Shown: positions 17,893 to 26,190, counted from the first letter of the stretch. The stretch is DNA of 64,000 nucleotides from Hymenobacter wooponensis (GCF_004745865.1 NZ_SRKZ01000003.1:682001-746000), one strand, 5' to 3'. Notes: a model not told the origin generated them from the letters alone. Numbers and translations are program-made.

Positions 17893-18761
17893 TTAAAGGT
17901 CCTTTAGTCTGCGAAGTGCTTCAAACTGTTCCTTCTCTTGGTGTGCTCGCATGTGAAAATCGCTAGGCCAGTCTCGTGCAGCTTTCTTTCTTATCGTTAC
18001 AAAATCATCTTCCTCAATGTCAGAAGGCCTTCCTTGCTGTAGTATAAGGAGAGCTTTGCTTTGTTCTGCAATACAATGGGCGCGCATGTGGAAATCATCC
18101 GGCCATTCCTGCTTGCAGTGCTCCTTTATTTGCTCATTCGCCCCCGAATACTCCTCCGAGTTACTTTCTTTTTGAGGCTGGCTACTCTGCGCTTTCACCG
18201 GTTTTTCATTTGCTCCAGTGTTTGCAAGCGACTTTATAAACTGCTTCATCTGACCGTGATAGGAGTTGGGTCCTTCCGGAACAATTCCCAATTCTTTTCC
18301 AATATCAGCTACAAATTGGAAAAGCTGTCCTTCCTCATGCGCAACCAGTGCGTTAATTCCTTGTAAGGGTCCTTTAAGTATAGAAACGCCTTTGTTATCA
18401 GTTATCAGAGGGAATAATGGCTTTTTTGCACCCCATCTCGCCCCAAGTTCAAAGAGCACATAATGCGAGTTCATACTCTCGTCAGAGATCAACCCTATCA
18501 AAACTTCACAATCAAAGCGGCCTTCAATTGATCATCAGTTAAAGCTCCTAGAGGCAGTCGGTACCCATCTACACTGGTGCACCTTATGTCTTCTGTCTTT
18601 AGGTTGAGGGCTATGCGCAATAGCTGGATTACTTCTTTAGCAATCTCTACATCCTTATTGCTATGGCTTATAAATATCCTCATAGCGCCCTTTTTAGAAG
18701 ATCGCCCTTTTGCTGAGGCTACTTTGCTTTTCCTGGGAGGGGCTGGCTTTTTGCTGTCCAT
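17893..18761 (-). pseudogene. TIR-domain protein split by a frameshift, with tandem C-terminal repeats
   Basis: The first frame (18761-18498) has a basic leader of about 26 residues, then MRIFISHSNKDVEIAKEVIQ, the first strand and helix of a TIR domain, and ends TDDQLKAALIVKF. One base back (-1 frame) the sequence continues as DCEVLIGLISDESMNSHYVL and FELGARWGAKKPLFPLI, the rest of the TIR core. Joined at TTG/GAT the product reads LKAALDCEVLIGLIS, a normal TIR segment. This points to loss of one G, or a sequencing error, near 18517. The C-terminus has two copies of a module containing WPxDFHMRAH. TIR proteins in bacteria are often NAD-consuming immune effectors; whether this one is active depends on the frameshift. 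Confidence 0.75.
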
Positions 18762-19012
18762 ATGTAATAAAAATGTTTGCCTTGTGTATTCAAGCTTACG
18801 TGCCCAAAACGGAAGGGGGCGGTGCCTAAATAGTTGAGCCTTTCAAGATACCCTTGGCTGTCTAGATAGTCTACAGCATTATTAATATCCTTTGCATCCA
18901 GTGAGGTAAAGCCAACAAGATCTTTACCATCGAATGCTAAGTTCTCGTTCGGATTATTCTCGAATAGCGCCACTAATACTTTGTTAGCGTTTACTTCAAT
19001 AGGGTTTGCCAT
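18719..19012 (-). CDS. Winged-helix-like small protein
   Basis: A 97-residue soluble protein whose end overlaps the TIR start by 43 nt. ANKVLVALFENNPNENLAFDG, then SLDAKDINNAVDYLDSQGYLERL and the strand pair FRFGHVSLNTQGKHFY, follow the helix-turn-helix-wing pattern with a C-terminal xLTxxGxxxxx wing seen in many small winged-helix proteins. The overlap implies translational coupling, so it may regulate or partner the TIR protein. The domain call is from pattern only. Confidence 0.6.
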   Translation of the reverse strand: MANPIEVNANKVLVALFENNPNENLAFDGKDLVGFTSLDAKDINNAVDYLDSQGYLERLNYLGTAPFRFGHVSLNTQGKHFYYIWTAKSQPLPGKAK

Positions 19013-19070
19013 AGCTGACTTTCTGACGAGTTATTCTTCGGTTGTATGAACCGTAGTATGAACTAACAAC

Positions 19071-19103
19071 AAAAAAGCCACCCAGCAGGTAAGCTAAGTG
19101 GCT
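19071..19103 (-). terminator. Terminator of tRNA operon
   Basis: Arms AGCCAC (19076-19081) and GTGGCT (19098-19103) with inner AGC/GCT pairing, and AAAAAA at 19071-19076, which gives a U-run on the minus strand. It is placed directly after the tRNA-Arg gene in the direction of transcription. Confidence 0.55.
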
Positions 19104-19114
19104 GATTATCACCG

Positions 19115-19188
19115 TGGCCCCGATTGGATTCGAACCAATGACCGTCTGCTTAGAAGGCAGATGCTCTATCCAGCTGAGCTACGGGGTC
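19115..19188 (-). tRNA. tRNA-Arg (anticodon TCT)
   Basis: Cloverleaf of 74 nt without encoded CCA. On the minus strand it starts GACCCCGTAGCTCAGC; the anticodon stem-loop is CTGCCTTCTAAGCAG with anticodon TCT, and the T arm is ATTGGTTCGAATCCAAT. The acceptor pairs except position 2-71, which is A opposite C (5' GACCCCG, 3' CGGGGCC). Its last 12 bases recur as a direct repeat at 15720-15731. Confidence 0.95.
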
Positions 19189-19237
19189 AAAAACAAATAG
19201 CCGCCCGCCCTCTGGTGGGCTGACGGCTATCAGTGTG

Positions 19238-19311
19238 TCGGGGTGGCAGGATTCGAACCTGCGGCCTCCTGCTCCCAAAGCAGGCGCGATACCGGGCTAC
19301 GCTACACCCCG
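19238..19311 (-). tRNA. tRNA-Pro (anticodon TGG)
   Basis: 74-nt cloverleaf; minus strand starts CGGGGTGTAGCGTAGCCCGG, anticodon stem-loop CTGCTTTGGGAGCAG with anticodon TGG, T arm GCAGGTTCGAATCCTGC, and acceptor CGGGGTG/CACCCCG fully paired. No encoded CCA. Middle gene of a three-tRNA cluster. Confidence 0.96.
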
Positions 19312-19384
19312 AAAAAAATGTTGAATTCTGAGAAGTGAAATTGAATGAACTCAGGATTCACCAATCAAAATTCAACATGCAAAG

Positions 19385-19472
19385 TGGAGAGGGGGGGATT
19401 CGAACCCCCGGTAACCTTTAGAGCTACGGCAGTTTAGCAAACTACTGGTTTAAGCCACTCACCCACCTCTCC
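19385..19472 (-). tRNA. tRNA-Ser (anticodon GCT)
   Basis: 88-nt class II tRNA with a long variable arm; minus strand starts GGAGAGGTGGGTGAGTGGCT, anticodon loop TTTGCTA (anticodon GCT), T arm GGGGGTTCGAATCCCCC, and acceptor GGAGAGG/CCTCTCC paired. First gene of the tRNA cluster. Confidence 0.95.
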
Positions 19473-19503
19473 AGTGGGAAACCCTTTCCGTCTAAAAGGT
19501 GTG

Positions 19504-19511
19504 CAAATATA
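19504..19511 (-). promoter_or_regulatory. Bacteroidetes -7 box upstream of tRNA cluster
   Basis: TATATTTG on the minus strand, matching the TAnnTTTG -7 consensus, 32 nt upstream of the tRNA-Ser gene. No good TTG is seen at the expected -33 position, so this is a partial match. Confidence 0.4.
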
Positions 19512-19599
19512 CACCTAGAATGGAAAAATAAACCCTTTTCAGAAAAAATATCTTCCTTGGCGCCTCCACTCCTGCTGCCTAGCCTTAGGCCCAGGCCCG

Positions 19600-19607
19600 T
19601 ATATTTG
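19600..19607 (+). promoter_or_regulatory. Bacteroidetes -7 box upstream of VWA gene
   Basis: TATATTTG matches TAnnTTTG and lies 58 nt before the VWA ATG, divergent from the tRNA promoter box. A TTG at the ideal spacing is lacking (CTG at 19575-19577). Confidence 0.4.
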
Positions 19608-19664
19608 TCGGGTTGCCAGGGGCAATTTTCTCGCTTTTCCTATGATTCGTAACCACTTACCGCT

Positions 19665-20642
19665 ATGCTAAACTGGGCCTACACACTGGGGTGGCCGGAG
19701 ATATTAGCCGCGGTAATTTTTTTATTTTTTTACATCGGCTACGGCTTGCGCACCCGCCGTTTGGGTGCTCCACTAGGCCAGAGGGGATGGCCGCTGAGCT
19801 GGAAGCTGGTGCTGCGGCTGCTGTATTTTGGGCTGCTGCTGGTAGCATTGTTGGGGCCGGCCTACGGATTAACCCAAAAGCCGGTGCGGACGGCGGGCAA
19901 GGACGTGTGGCTGCTCGTGGACCTTTCCCGCTCCATGGATGCACCCGACGTCTCCCCTACTCGCCTGCAAAAAACGAAAGCCGAGCTAGCCAACTTGGTT
20001 AATAGGTTTCAGGCCGACCGTTTGGGGCTGATCATTTTTGCGGGGGAAGCCTTTGTGCAATGTCCACTGACGTACGACCAGGCAGCCCTGCAGCTTTTCC
20101 TGAGTACCCTGCAGACTTCCTTAGTACCGGCCGGCAGCACTGACTTGGTGCCGCCGCTGGAGCTCGTGCTTACCAGACTAGGCAGCACTACCCCCGCGGC
20201 GGGCAGCCTGCCTCGGGCTACCGCTGTAGTACTAGTTACGGATGGGGAGGACTTCGGCGGGAATTTGGAGCCCACGGTACGGGTGCTGGCCCGCTCCGGA
20301 GCCCGCGTGTTTACTATGGGAGTGGGCACCACGGAAGGCAGCCGCATTCCGCAGGCCGGCGGGCGATACGTGCGCGATGCCCGGGGCCGGGAAGCTATTA
20401 GTCGGTTAGCCCCTACCCCCCTGCGCCGCCTAGCGGAGCAAACCGGCGGGCAGTATTTCGAACTTACTGATCGGCGCAATGAGTTTCCCTTATTGGTAAA
20501 TGCCCTCAACCGCGTGGAAGGACAGGCCGAACAGGTCCGGACGGTATCAGTAGCTGACAACCGTTACCGTTATCCGTTGGTTGTAGCTTTGCTGCTGATG
20601 GTGTTGGATGTATTGGTAACCGTGAAAGTGATTCGCCCATGA
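19665..20642 (+). CDS. VWA-domain membrane protein, Bat-like
   Basis: A 325-residue inner-membrane protein of the BatA/BatB type. Two N-terminal membrane segments (WPEILAAVIFLFFYIGYGL and WKLVLRLLYFGLLLVALLGP) are followed by a von Willebrand A domain with the MIDAS motif DLSRSMD (Asp86), a later TDLVPPLELVL and LVTDGEDFGGN, and a C-terminal membrane helix YPLVVALLLMVLDVLVTV. Bat proteins are associated with stress or oxygen tolerance in Bacteroidetes; the molecular role is unclear. The stop overlaps the next ATG (ATGA), so it is translationally coupled to the TPR gene. Confidence 0.85.
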   Translation: MLNWAYTLGWPEILAAVIFLFFYIGYGLRTRRLGAPLGQRGWPLSWKLVLRLLYFGLLLVALLGPAYGLTQKPVRTAGKDVWLLVDLSRSMDAPDVSPTRLQKTKAELANLVNRFQADRLGLIIFAGEAFVQCPLTYDQAALQLFLSTLQTSLVPAGSTDLVPPLELVLTRLGSTTPAAGSLPRATAVVLVTDGEDFGGNLEPTVRVLARSGARVFTMGVGTTEGSRIPQAGGRYVRDARGREAISRLAPTPLRRLAEQTGGQYFELTDRRNEFPLLVNALNRVEGQAEQVRTVSVADNRYRYPLVVALLLMVLDVLVTVKVIRP

Positions 20643-21631
20643 GAACCCTGTTGCTAGGTGGTGTACTGCTGCTCAGTTCCTGGGGTGGGCTCTCACGTAT
20701 TCATGACCGGAACGCCGCCATTAAACGCGGAGAACAGGCCTACGCCCAGAAAGAGTATGCCCTTGCGGCGCAGGCTTATAAAGAAGCGGCTGTGAATTTG
20801 GGCAGTCAGGAAGATGAGGTGTGGCTGAACCTGGCCCACGCCACCGCCCGCATTGGCCGTGGCGCTGAAGCGCGGGGCTACTACGGGCACTTGCTTACCA
20901 GCTCTACTCCCGCCATTCGGAGCGTTGCGCTGCAGCAGCTGGCCATTCTGGCCACGCAGAAAGGTGACTATGCCCAGGCTATTGCCTTACTTCGGCAGGC
21001 CCTCATGGCAAACCCTAGTAACAAAGATGCGCGGTTCAATTATGAGGTGCTGCGCGACTATTTGGCGCGTCGGGCGACTGACCCGCAGATGCCGCCGCCC
21101 AGCACCGATGGCAGCCCCGATGTAGAGCAGCATCGCACGCCTGACCCGCAGAACCCGGAGCGCCAGCCCCGACCTAAGCCCGGCGCTGACCAGCAGGGGC
21201 AACTCAATGACCCTACACAACCGCAGGACCCACGCAATGCGCCTCAATCGCAGCCGAATGCGCAGGGGAAGCCGGCTCCTGATCAGCCTTCCAGCAACGC
21301 GGGTAGCTCTGCTCCCAATGGGTTTACGCCCGGCCGCGGGGAGCAACGAGAAGTAGCGCGCGGCAAGCAGCCAGGCTCGGTCCGGGGCCTCAGCGACGAA
21401 GAAACGGGACCCGAAGCACCGGGGGGCACCAGCTCCCGCGGCGGTACCGAGCAGGCAGCCCTGGATGAGGCCCAGCTCCAGACTCAGCGCGCCCGCCTGC
21501 AGCAGATGAACTTAAGCGCTGGCCAAGCCCGGCAGCTGCTGGAGGCCATGCACGCCGCGGAGCAGCAATACCTGCAGCAGCTACCGCGCAAGAGCACTCG
21601 CCCCGTCGACAAAACCAAACCAGGCTGGTAA
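20639..21631 (+). CDS. TPR-repeat protein, BatC/BatE-like
   Basis: A 330-residue exported or membrane-anchored protein. A short N-terminal hydrophobic segment precedes TPR units (AIKRGEQAYAQKEYALAAQAYKEA, DEVWLNLAHATARIGRGAEARGYY, LQQLAILATQKGDYAQAIALLRQAL). Then comes a long low-complexity region rich in Pro, Gln, Asn and Gly (about 160-260) and a final helical segment (LDEAQLQTQRARLQQMNLSAGQARQLLEAMHAAEQQYLQQL). Bat operons pair VWA proteins with TPR proteins, and the 4-nt overlap with the VWA gene supports that here. No BatD-like gene follows. Confidence 0.82.
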   Translation: MRTLLLGGVLLLSSWGGLSRIHDRNAAIKRGEQAYAQKEYALAAQAYKEAAVNLGSQEDEVWLNLAHATARIGRGAEARGYYGHLLTSSTPAIRSVALQQLAILATQKGDYAQAIALLRQALMANPSNKDARFNYEVLRDYLARRATDPQMPPPSTDGSPDVEQHRTPDPQNPERQPRPKPGADQQGQLNDPTQPQDPRNAPQSQPNAQGKPAPDQPSSNAGSSAPNGFTPGRGEQREVARGKQPGSVRGLSDEETGPEAPGGTSSRGGTEQAALDEAQLQTQRARLQQMNLSAGQARQLLEAMHAAEQQYLQQLPRKSTRPVDKTKPGW

Positions 21632-21843
21632 TTAGGATCCTAGGCCTATCCGAAGAGCCTAGGACAGGAGCAAACACTTGGCTGTTTGTCAGATGGCTTT
21701 TTAAACTGGAAAGCCGGTTTACTTGTATTGCCTAGCGGGCCAGGAAAGACTTGAGAGCAGGCGTGGCCAGCTCACTCTAACCTCTCAATTCTAAGTTCTA
21801 CCTTTAGGCCACAAATCCACCTAACCCACCCCACTCATTCTAT

Positions 21844-23025
21844 ATGCAAATCAAAGAAGTGGTAATTGTTGCCGCGGTGCGTACGCCCATCGGCTCTTTC
21901 GGCGGCAGCCTGTCGTCGCTTTCTGCAACTGATCTGGGCGCCATCGCCTTGAAAGGTGCCTTGGAGAAAGCCGGGGTTGACCCCAGCGAAGTTGAGCAGG
22001 TAATCATGGGCAACGTTATCTCGGCCAACCTAGGCCAGGCGCCTGCCCGCCAAGCGGCCAAGAAAGCCGGACTGCCTGATACCGTAGAGTGCACCACCGT
22101 TAATAAAGTGTGTGCTTCGGGCACGAAAGCTATCATGTTCGCCTCCCAGGCCATCATGCTAGGCCAGTCGGATGTGATTCTGGCGGGCGGCATGGAGAGC
22201 ATGTCGAACGTGCCGTACTACCTCGACAAGGCTCGCTTTGGCGCCAAGTACGGCCACGGCCAAATGATTGATGGCCTGATGAAGGACGGCCTGTGGGACC
22301 CCTACCACGATTACGCCATGGGCAACGCTGCCGACGCTACTGCCGCCCATTACGGCATTACTCGTGAGGAGCAGGACGCCTTCGCACAGCAGTCGTACGA
22401 GCGGAGCGCTCAGGCCGCTAAAGCCGGCAAGAAGAAGGACGAAATCATTCCCGTTACCATTACTGTGCGCGGCAAGAGCACCGTGGTGGAAGACGACGAG
22501 GAGTACACCAAAGCCGACTTCACAAAGTTTGCTGGCCTCAAGCCGGCCTTCACGAAGGAAGGCTCGGTAACGGCCGCTAATGCTTCTACCCTCAACGACG
22601 GCGCTGCCGCCGTGCTATTGATGAGCCGCGAAAAGGCCGAAGAGCTAGGCGTAAAGCCGATAGCCCGCATCCGGGGCTTTGCAGACGCCGAGCAAGCTCC
22701 CGAGTGGTTCACTACCACCCCTTCCCTGGCTATTCCGAAGGCGCTGAAGCACGCTGGCCTAGAGGCAAAAGACGTAGACTTCTACGAAATCAACGAGGCC
22801 TTCTCGGTGGTATCGTTGGCTAACAACAAGCTGCTGAATCTGGAAGGCACGAAAGTGAACGTGTACGGCGGTGCTGTTAGTCTAGGCCACCCCCTGGGGG
22901 CTTCTGGCGCACGCATCGTAACGACGCTGCTCAACGTGCTGAACAACGAAGGCGGCAAAATCGGGGTAACCGGTATTTGCAATGGCGGCGGCGGTGCTTC
23001 GAGCATCGTGGTTGAAAAGCTGTAA
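21844..23025 (+). CDS. Acetyl-CoA C-acetyltransferase (thiolase)
   Basis: A 393-residue thiolase of standard length. The nucleophile lies in NKVCASGTKAIM (Cys90), NEAFSVV provides the Asn, GHPLGASGARI the catalytic His, and CNGGGGASSIVVE the second Cys near the C-terminus. It condenses two acetyl-CoA to acetoacetyl-CoA or runs the reverse, linking fatty acid, ketone body or mevalonate metabolism. It stands alone with about 200 nt on its left and a hairpin terminator on its right, so it is probably monocistronic. Confidence 0.93.
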   Translation: MQIKEVVIVAAVRTPIGSFGGSLSSLSATDLGAIALKGALEKAGVDPSEVEQVIMGNVISANLGQAPARQAAKKAGLPDTVECTTVNKVCASGTKAIMFASQAIMLGQSDVILAGGMESMSNVPYYLDKARFGAKYGHGQMIDGLMKDGLWDPYHDYAMGNAADATAAHYGITREEQDAFAQQSYERSAQAAKAGKKKDEIIPVTITVRGKSTVVEDDEEYTKADFTKFAGLKPAFTKEGSVTAANASTLNDGAAAVLLMSREKAEELGVKPIARIRGFADAEQAPEWFTTTPSLAIPKALKHAGLEAKDVDFYEINEAFSVVSLANNKLLNLEGTKVNVYGGAVSLGHPLGASGARIVTTLLNVLNNEGGKIGVTGICNGGGGASSIVVEKL

Positions 23026-23067
23026 GTCACTCTGCTTCTTAAGTCGTAACCCCGACTTACCTATACT

Positions 23068-23099
23068 AAAAGCCCTGCTGCACCTGCGGCGGGGCTTTT
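23068..23099 (+). terminator. Hairpin terminator after thiolase
   Basis: Arms AAAAGCCC (23068-23075) and GGGCTTTT (23092-23099) with additional GC pairing inside, followed by a T-rich stretch. It lies 42 nt past the thiolase stop. Confidence 0.65.
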
Positions 23100-23193
23100 A
23101 CTTTTGGCCTATAGGCACGAAGGTTGCTAGCGGGGCGCCGTGCAGGCGCTTCCGCTTTGCACTATTCTAGAGCAATATTTCGTTCTTGCGGCT

Positions 23194-24669
23194 ATGAAAC
23201 GATTTTTTTTGTTGCTGCCCCTGGGGTTGTTAGCCATTACAACGGCTGAAGCCCAGAAACTTCGGCGCTTCACTACCTATTACGACTCTACAAACACCCG
23301 CAAGCACGAAGTCTACTCGGCAATAGTTGCCAGCGATACGGTGATGGAAGGTCCATACAAGCGGTTTTACCGCTCGGGCAAATTAGAGGCTCAAACCCGT
23401 TACACCGCCGGCAAACGCGACTCGGCTTACGTAGAGTTTCACCCAAATGGTGGCCGCCGCATTGAGGTTACCTATCAGGAAGGCGTGCGTCAAGGTCCTT
23501 TCAAGACCTATTATGAAAGCGGCAAAGTAGCTCAGGAAGGCACTTACGAGAACGACCAGCCCACCGGGCAACTGCGTTTTTACCACCCCAGTGGCGAAGT
23601 AAAGCTGGAAACTACCCTGCTGGGTGGGCAGCCCGCCGGTGCCGTGCGGGAGCTGTACCCATCGGGTAAAACCAAGGCGGAAATCACCTACCAGAACGGG
23701 CAAGCCAATGGCTCTGCCAAGACCTATTTCGAGAATGGCCAGCTACAAAGCGAAGGCACCTACAACCGTGGTCTGTTAGCAGGTCCGTACAAAACGTATT
23801 ACGATAACGGCCAGATAGAAACCGACGTGCAGGCCGACAAATCGGGGCGCGGAAGCTACCGCAGCTACTACCGCTCCGGCAAGCTGCGCACGGAAGGCAC
23901 CTACGTGCCGGCCACGTTAGCTGGCCGAGCCGTGAAAAACCCCTTGGCCGACGACCTGACCGCTCAGGCTAAAAGCTTAGCCGGTGGCACCAGCAATCTC
24001 GATGGACCAGCCAAGTCGTACTACGAAAATGGCGCCATCAAGAGCATGCAGACGTACCGGCAGGGCGTACTGGTAGGCACTCAGCAGGACTACTACGAGT
24101 CGGGGAAGGTAGAGCGGAAGATCGACTACGCTAACCAGGGCCGCGACCGGAAGGTCACAACGTTCTTCGAGGACGGCTTCCCGCACGAGGAGCAAGTGTA
24201 CAAGAACAACCAGCCCTCAGGGGTTTGGCGCGTGTTCCATCCGGGAGGTAAGCAGGTGCAGAAACAGGAAACTTACGTGTATGGGAAACTCACAGGGGAA
24301 CAGCTCACCTACTATCCCACGGGCACTATTCAGAGTAAGCTGGTTTATGAAAACGGACGTGCCACTGGCCTAGGCCAGGAGTTTTATCCGTCGGGCAAGC
24401 TGAAATCAGAAACTACCTACGTAAAGGGGCTGAAGATGGGCCCGTACCGCCAAGTGCGTGAGGATGGCACAGCAGAAGTTTTAGGCCTTTTCCGCAACGG
24501 CAAAGAAAGTGGCGTTTGGAGCTACTTTGAGGCCGATGGCACCACCGTGAAGGAGAAGAAGAATTTCCGCAACGGGCAACAGGTAGCGGAGGGCGCCGCC
24601 CCAGCTGCTAGACCTGGGGCCGCCAAGCCCGCGGTTAAGAAGCCAGCAGCTCCCGTGAAACGGAAGTAA
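23194..24669 (+). CDS. MORN-repeat (YwqK-type) secreted protein
   Basis: About 491 residues from the ATG at 23194, which starts a signal peptide (MKRFFLLLPLGLLAITTAEAQ); the upstream GTG at 23140 adds an unlikely leader. The body is a long run of MORN-like units of 22-24 residues on the pattern GPYKTYYESGKxxxExTYxNGxxxG, at least fifteen of them, forming an extended beta meander. A basic Ala/Pro/Lys tail ends the protein. Such proteins in Bacteroidetes are usually exported and of unknown function. It converges on the histidine kinase gene across a strong bidirectional hairpin. Confidence 0.85.
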   Translation: MKRFFLLLPLGLLAITTAEAQKLRRFTTYYDSTNTRKHEVYSAIVASDTVMEGPYKRFYRSGKLEAQTRYTAGKRDSAYVEFHPNGGRRIEVTYQEGVRQGPFKTYYESGKVAQEGTYENDQPTGQLRFYHPSGEVKLETTLLGGQPAGAVRELYPSGKTKAEITYQNGQANGSAKTYFENGQLQSEGTYNRGLLAGPYKTYYDNGQIETDVQADKSGRGSYRSYYRSGKLRTEGTYVPATLAGRAVKNPLADDLTAQAKSLAGGTSNLDGPAKSYYENGAIKSMQTYRQGVLVGTQQDYYESGKVERKIDYANQGRDRKVTTFFEDGFPHEEQVYKNNQPSGVWRVFHPGGKQVQKQETYVYGKLTGEQLTYYPTGTIQSKLVYENGRATGLGQEFYPSGKLKSETTYVKGLKMGPYRQVREDGTAEVLGLFRNGKESGVWSYFEADGTTVKEKKNFRNGQQVAEGAAPAARPGAAKPAVKKPAAPVKRK

Positions 24670-24710
24670 GCCTCTTAGGTGGCCGAAGCCTGTCTACTAG
24701 TTATCGTACA

Positions 24711-24780
24711 GTAAACAAATCCGCTCTGAGATAACCTCGTCATTAGAAAGACGAGCTTATCTCAGAGCGGATTCGTTTGC
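24711..24780. terminator. Long bidirectional hairpin terminator
   Basis: 31-nt arms (24711-24741 and 24750-24780) pair with three mismatches around a loop of 8 nt; the core AATCCGCTCTGAGATAA is exact. It sits between the convergent MORN gene (+) and histidine kinase gene (-). Confidence 0.75.
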
Positions 24781-24800
24781 TATGACTTGAAGTACCTGTC

Positions 24801-26099
24801 TTAAAACTGAATAGTGAAGGCGGTGCGGCCATTTCGCTGGGTTTCAAGGCCAAATTGAAACTCGTGTTGGAGCAGGATGTCGCGGATGAGGGTGAGCCCG
24901 ATGCCCTGCCCATCGCGCTTGGTGCTGAAGAAAGGCGTAAACAGGCGGCGCTGTACATCAGCCGGGATACCGGGCCCGTCGTTCTCGATGACGATCTGAG
25001 CCGGTTGTTGGGTAGTTCGCACCCATACGTTGCCGTTTTCGCCAATGGCTTCCAGGGCGTTTTTGCAGATGTTCAGTAGCGCCTGCTCCAGCTGCAGCGG
25101 GTCCAGATCGATCATAAGCGCCTCTGGGGCCAGCTCCCAGTGCCAGCAAATCTGGCGGCGCTCTACCTGCACGTGCAGCAGACGTTCAGTGGTGCGCAGA
25201 AGCTCGTGCACATCGGTCAGCTGGCGCTGGGGCAACGGCAGGCGCACCAGGGTGGCGAAGTTGGCAATGAAATTGGCCAGGTGTGTATTGCGATTGATGG
25301 ACACATCCAGCGCCTCCGTGAAATCGGGCTGGTCGGAGGCCTGGAGCTGAGGGGCGTAATAGTGGAAGCTCTGCAGGATGGAGTTGATAGCACCGATGGA
25401 GTTGTTGATTTCGTGCGACATCATCCGAATCAGTTTGCCGTAGGCCTGTTTCTCCTGCCGAATAAGGTCCTGGGTTAATTCTTCCAGCACGATAAACTGC
25501 CGCGTGAAGCCACGGTCTACAAACCGGGAGCAATGCGCGCGGTACGTCTGAATACCGGAGAGTTGTACCACCTGTGGCTCCTGCTCCGACAGGTCTGACA
25601 GCGCCGGCCCCCAGTCGCCGGGCAGCTGGTCGGGCCTCTCCCCTAGCAGTTGTTTCATGGACAGGCCTAGCATGTGCTCAGCGGCCGGGTTTACTCCCTC
25701 AATGCGCCCATCGAAGGTGAGCAAGAGCACGCCCGCGGGCGAGGCCTGAATCAGGCTTTCGAGCAGGTAGCTTTTCTCGTGCTGGGTTACGCGCTCCTTG
25801 CGCAGCTCATCAATCATGTGGTTGTACACGTCAATGAGCTGATCCATCTCGCGCTGGCCCACAGGCACAAACTTCATCGAAAAATCCTTGGTCCGAATAG
25901 CCTCCGTGCCTGCTGCTATCAGTTGAAAAGGCCGCACAAATCCTTTATAAAGCCGGATGGTCAGGTAAATGCTCACACCAAGCAGCACCTCCAGGCCTAC
26001 AAAAAGCGGCGCATTCGTCCGCATCACCTGGGCTGCTAGCACAATCAGGACGGCATGGATCAGAATTACGAACAGCAGAAATTGTACGCGTAGGGTCAT
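24801..26099 (-). CDS. NtrB-type sensor histidine kinase
   Basis: A 432-residue membrane kinase. Two N-terminal membrane helices (FLLFVILIHAVLIVLAAQVM and LFVGLEVLLGVSIYLTIRLY) with almost no periplasmic loop suggest that it senses within the membrane or cytoplasm. A HAMP-like linker and a PAS domain (SLIQASPAGVLLLTFDGRIEGVNPAAEHMLGLS) follow. The phosphoacceptor is His229 in RMMSHEINNSIGAI. The ATPase part has the N box (LLNICKNALEAIGENG), DGPGIP, and FFSTKRDGQGIGLTLIRDIL. It lies downstream of the NtrC-type regulator on the same strand and should be its partner. Confidence 0.9.
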   Translation of the reverse strand: MTLRVQFLLFVILIHAVLIVLAAQVMRTNAPLFVGLEVLLGVSIYLTIRLYKGFVRPFQLIAAGTEAIRTKDFSMKFVPVGQREMDQLIDVYNHMIDELRKERVTQHEKSYLLESLIQASPAGVLLLTFDGRIEGVNPAAEHMLGLSMKQLLGERPDQLPGDWGPALSDLSEQEPQVVQLSGIQTYRAHCSRFVDRGFTRQFIVLEELTQDLIRQEKQAYGKLIRMMSHEINNSIGAINSILQSFHYYAPQLQASDQPDFTEALDVSINRNTHLANFIANFATLVRLPLPQRQLTDVHELLRTTERLLHVQVERRQICWHWELAPEALMIDLDPLQLEQALLNICKNALEAIGENGNVWVRTTQQPAQIVIENDGPGIPADVQRRLFTPFFSTKRDGQGIGLTLIRDILLQHEFQFGLETQRNGRTAFTIQF

Positions 26100-26128
26100 G
26101 CGGGGAAGATAAGCGCAAGGGTATTAAC

Positions 26129-26167
26129 GGGAACGTCATGCTCATCTGATAGAAGCATGACGTTCCC
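26129..26167. repeat. Short REP-like hairpin
   Basis: Perfect 14-nt arms GGGAACGTCATGCT (26129-26142) and AGCATGACGTTCCC (26154-26167). It falls in the 91-nt gap between response regulator and kinase and may reduce read-through into the kinase gene. The same arm core, GAACGTCATGCT, recurs at 61197-61231. Confidence 0.75.
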
Positions 26168-26190
26168 TGCAAGGTAGGTATGGCTGCGTG

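Noticed and set aside
18498-18530. Programmed -1 frameshift in the TIR gene
   Set aside because: No X-XXY-YYZ slippery sequence at the junction; a single-base deletion explains it more simply.
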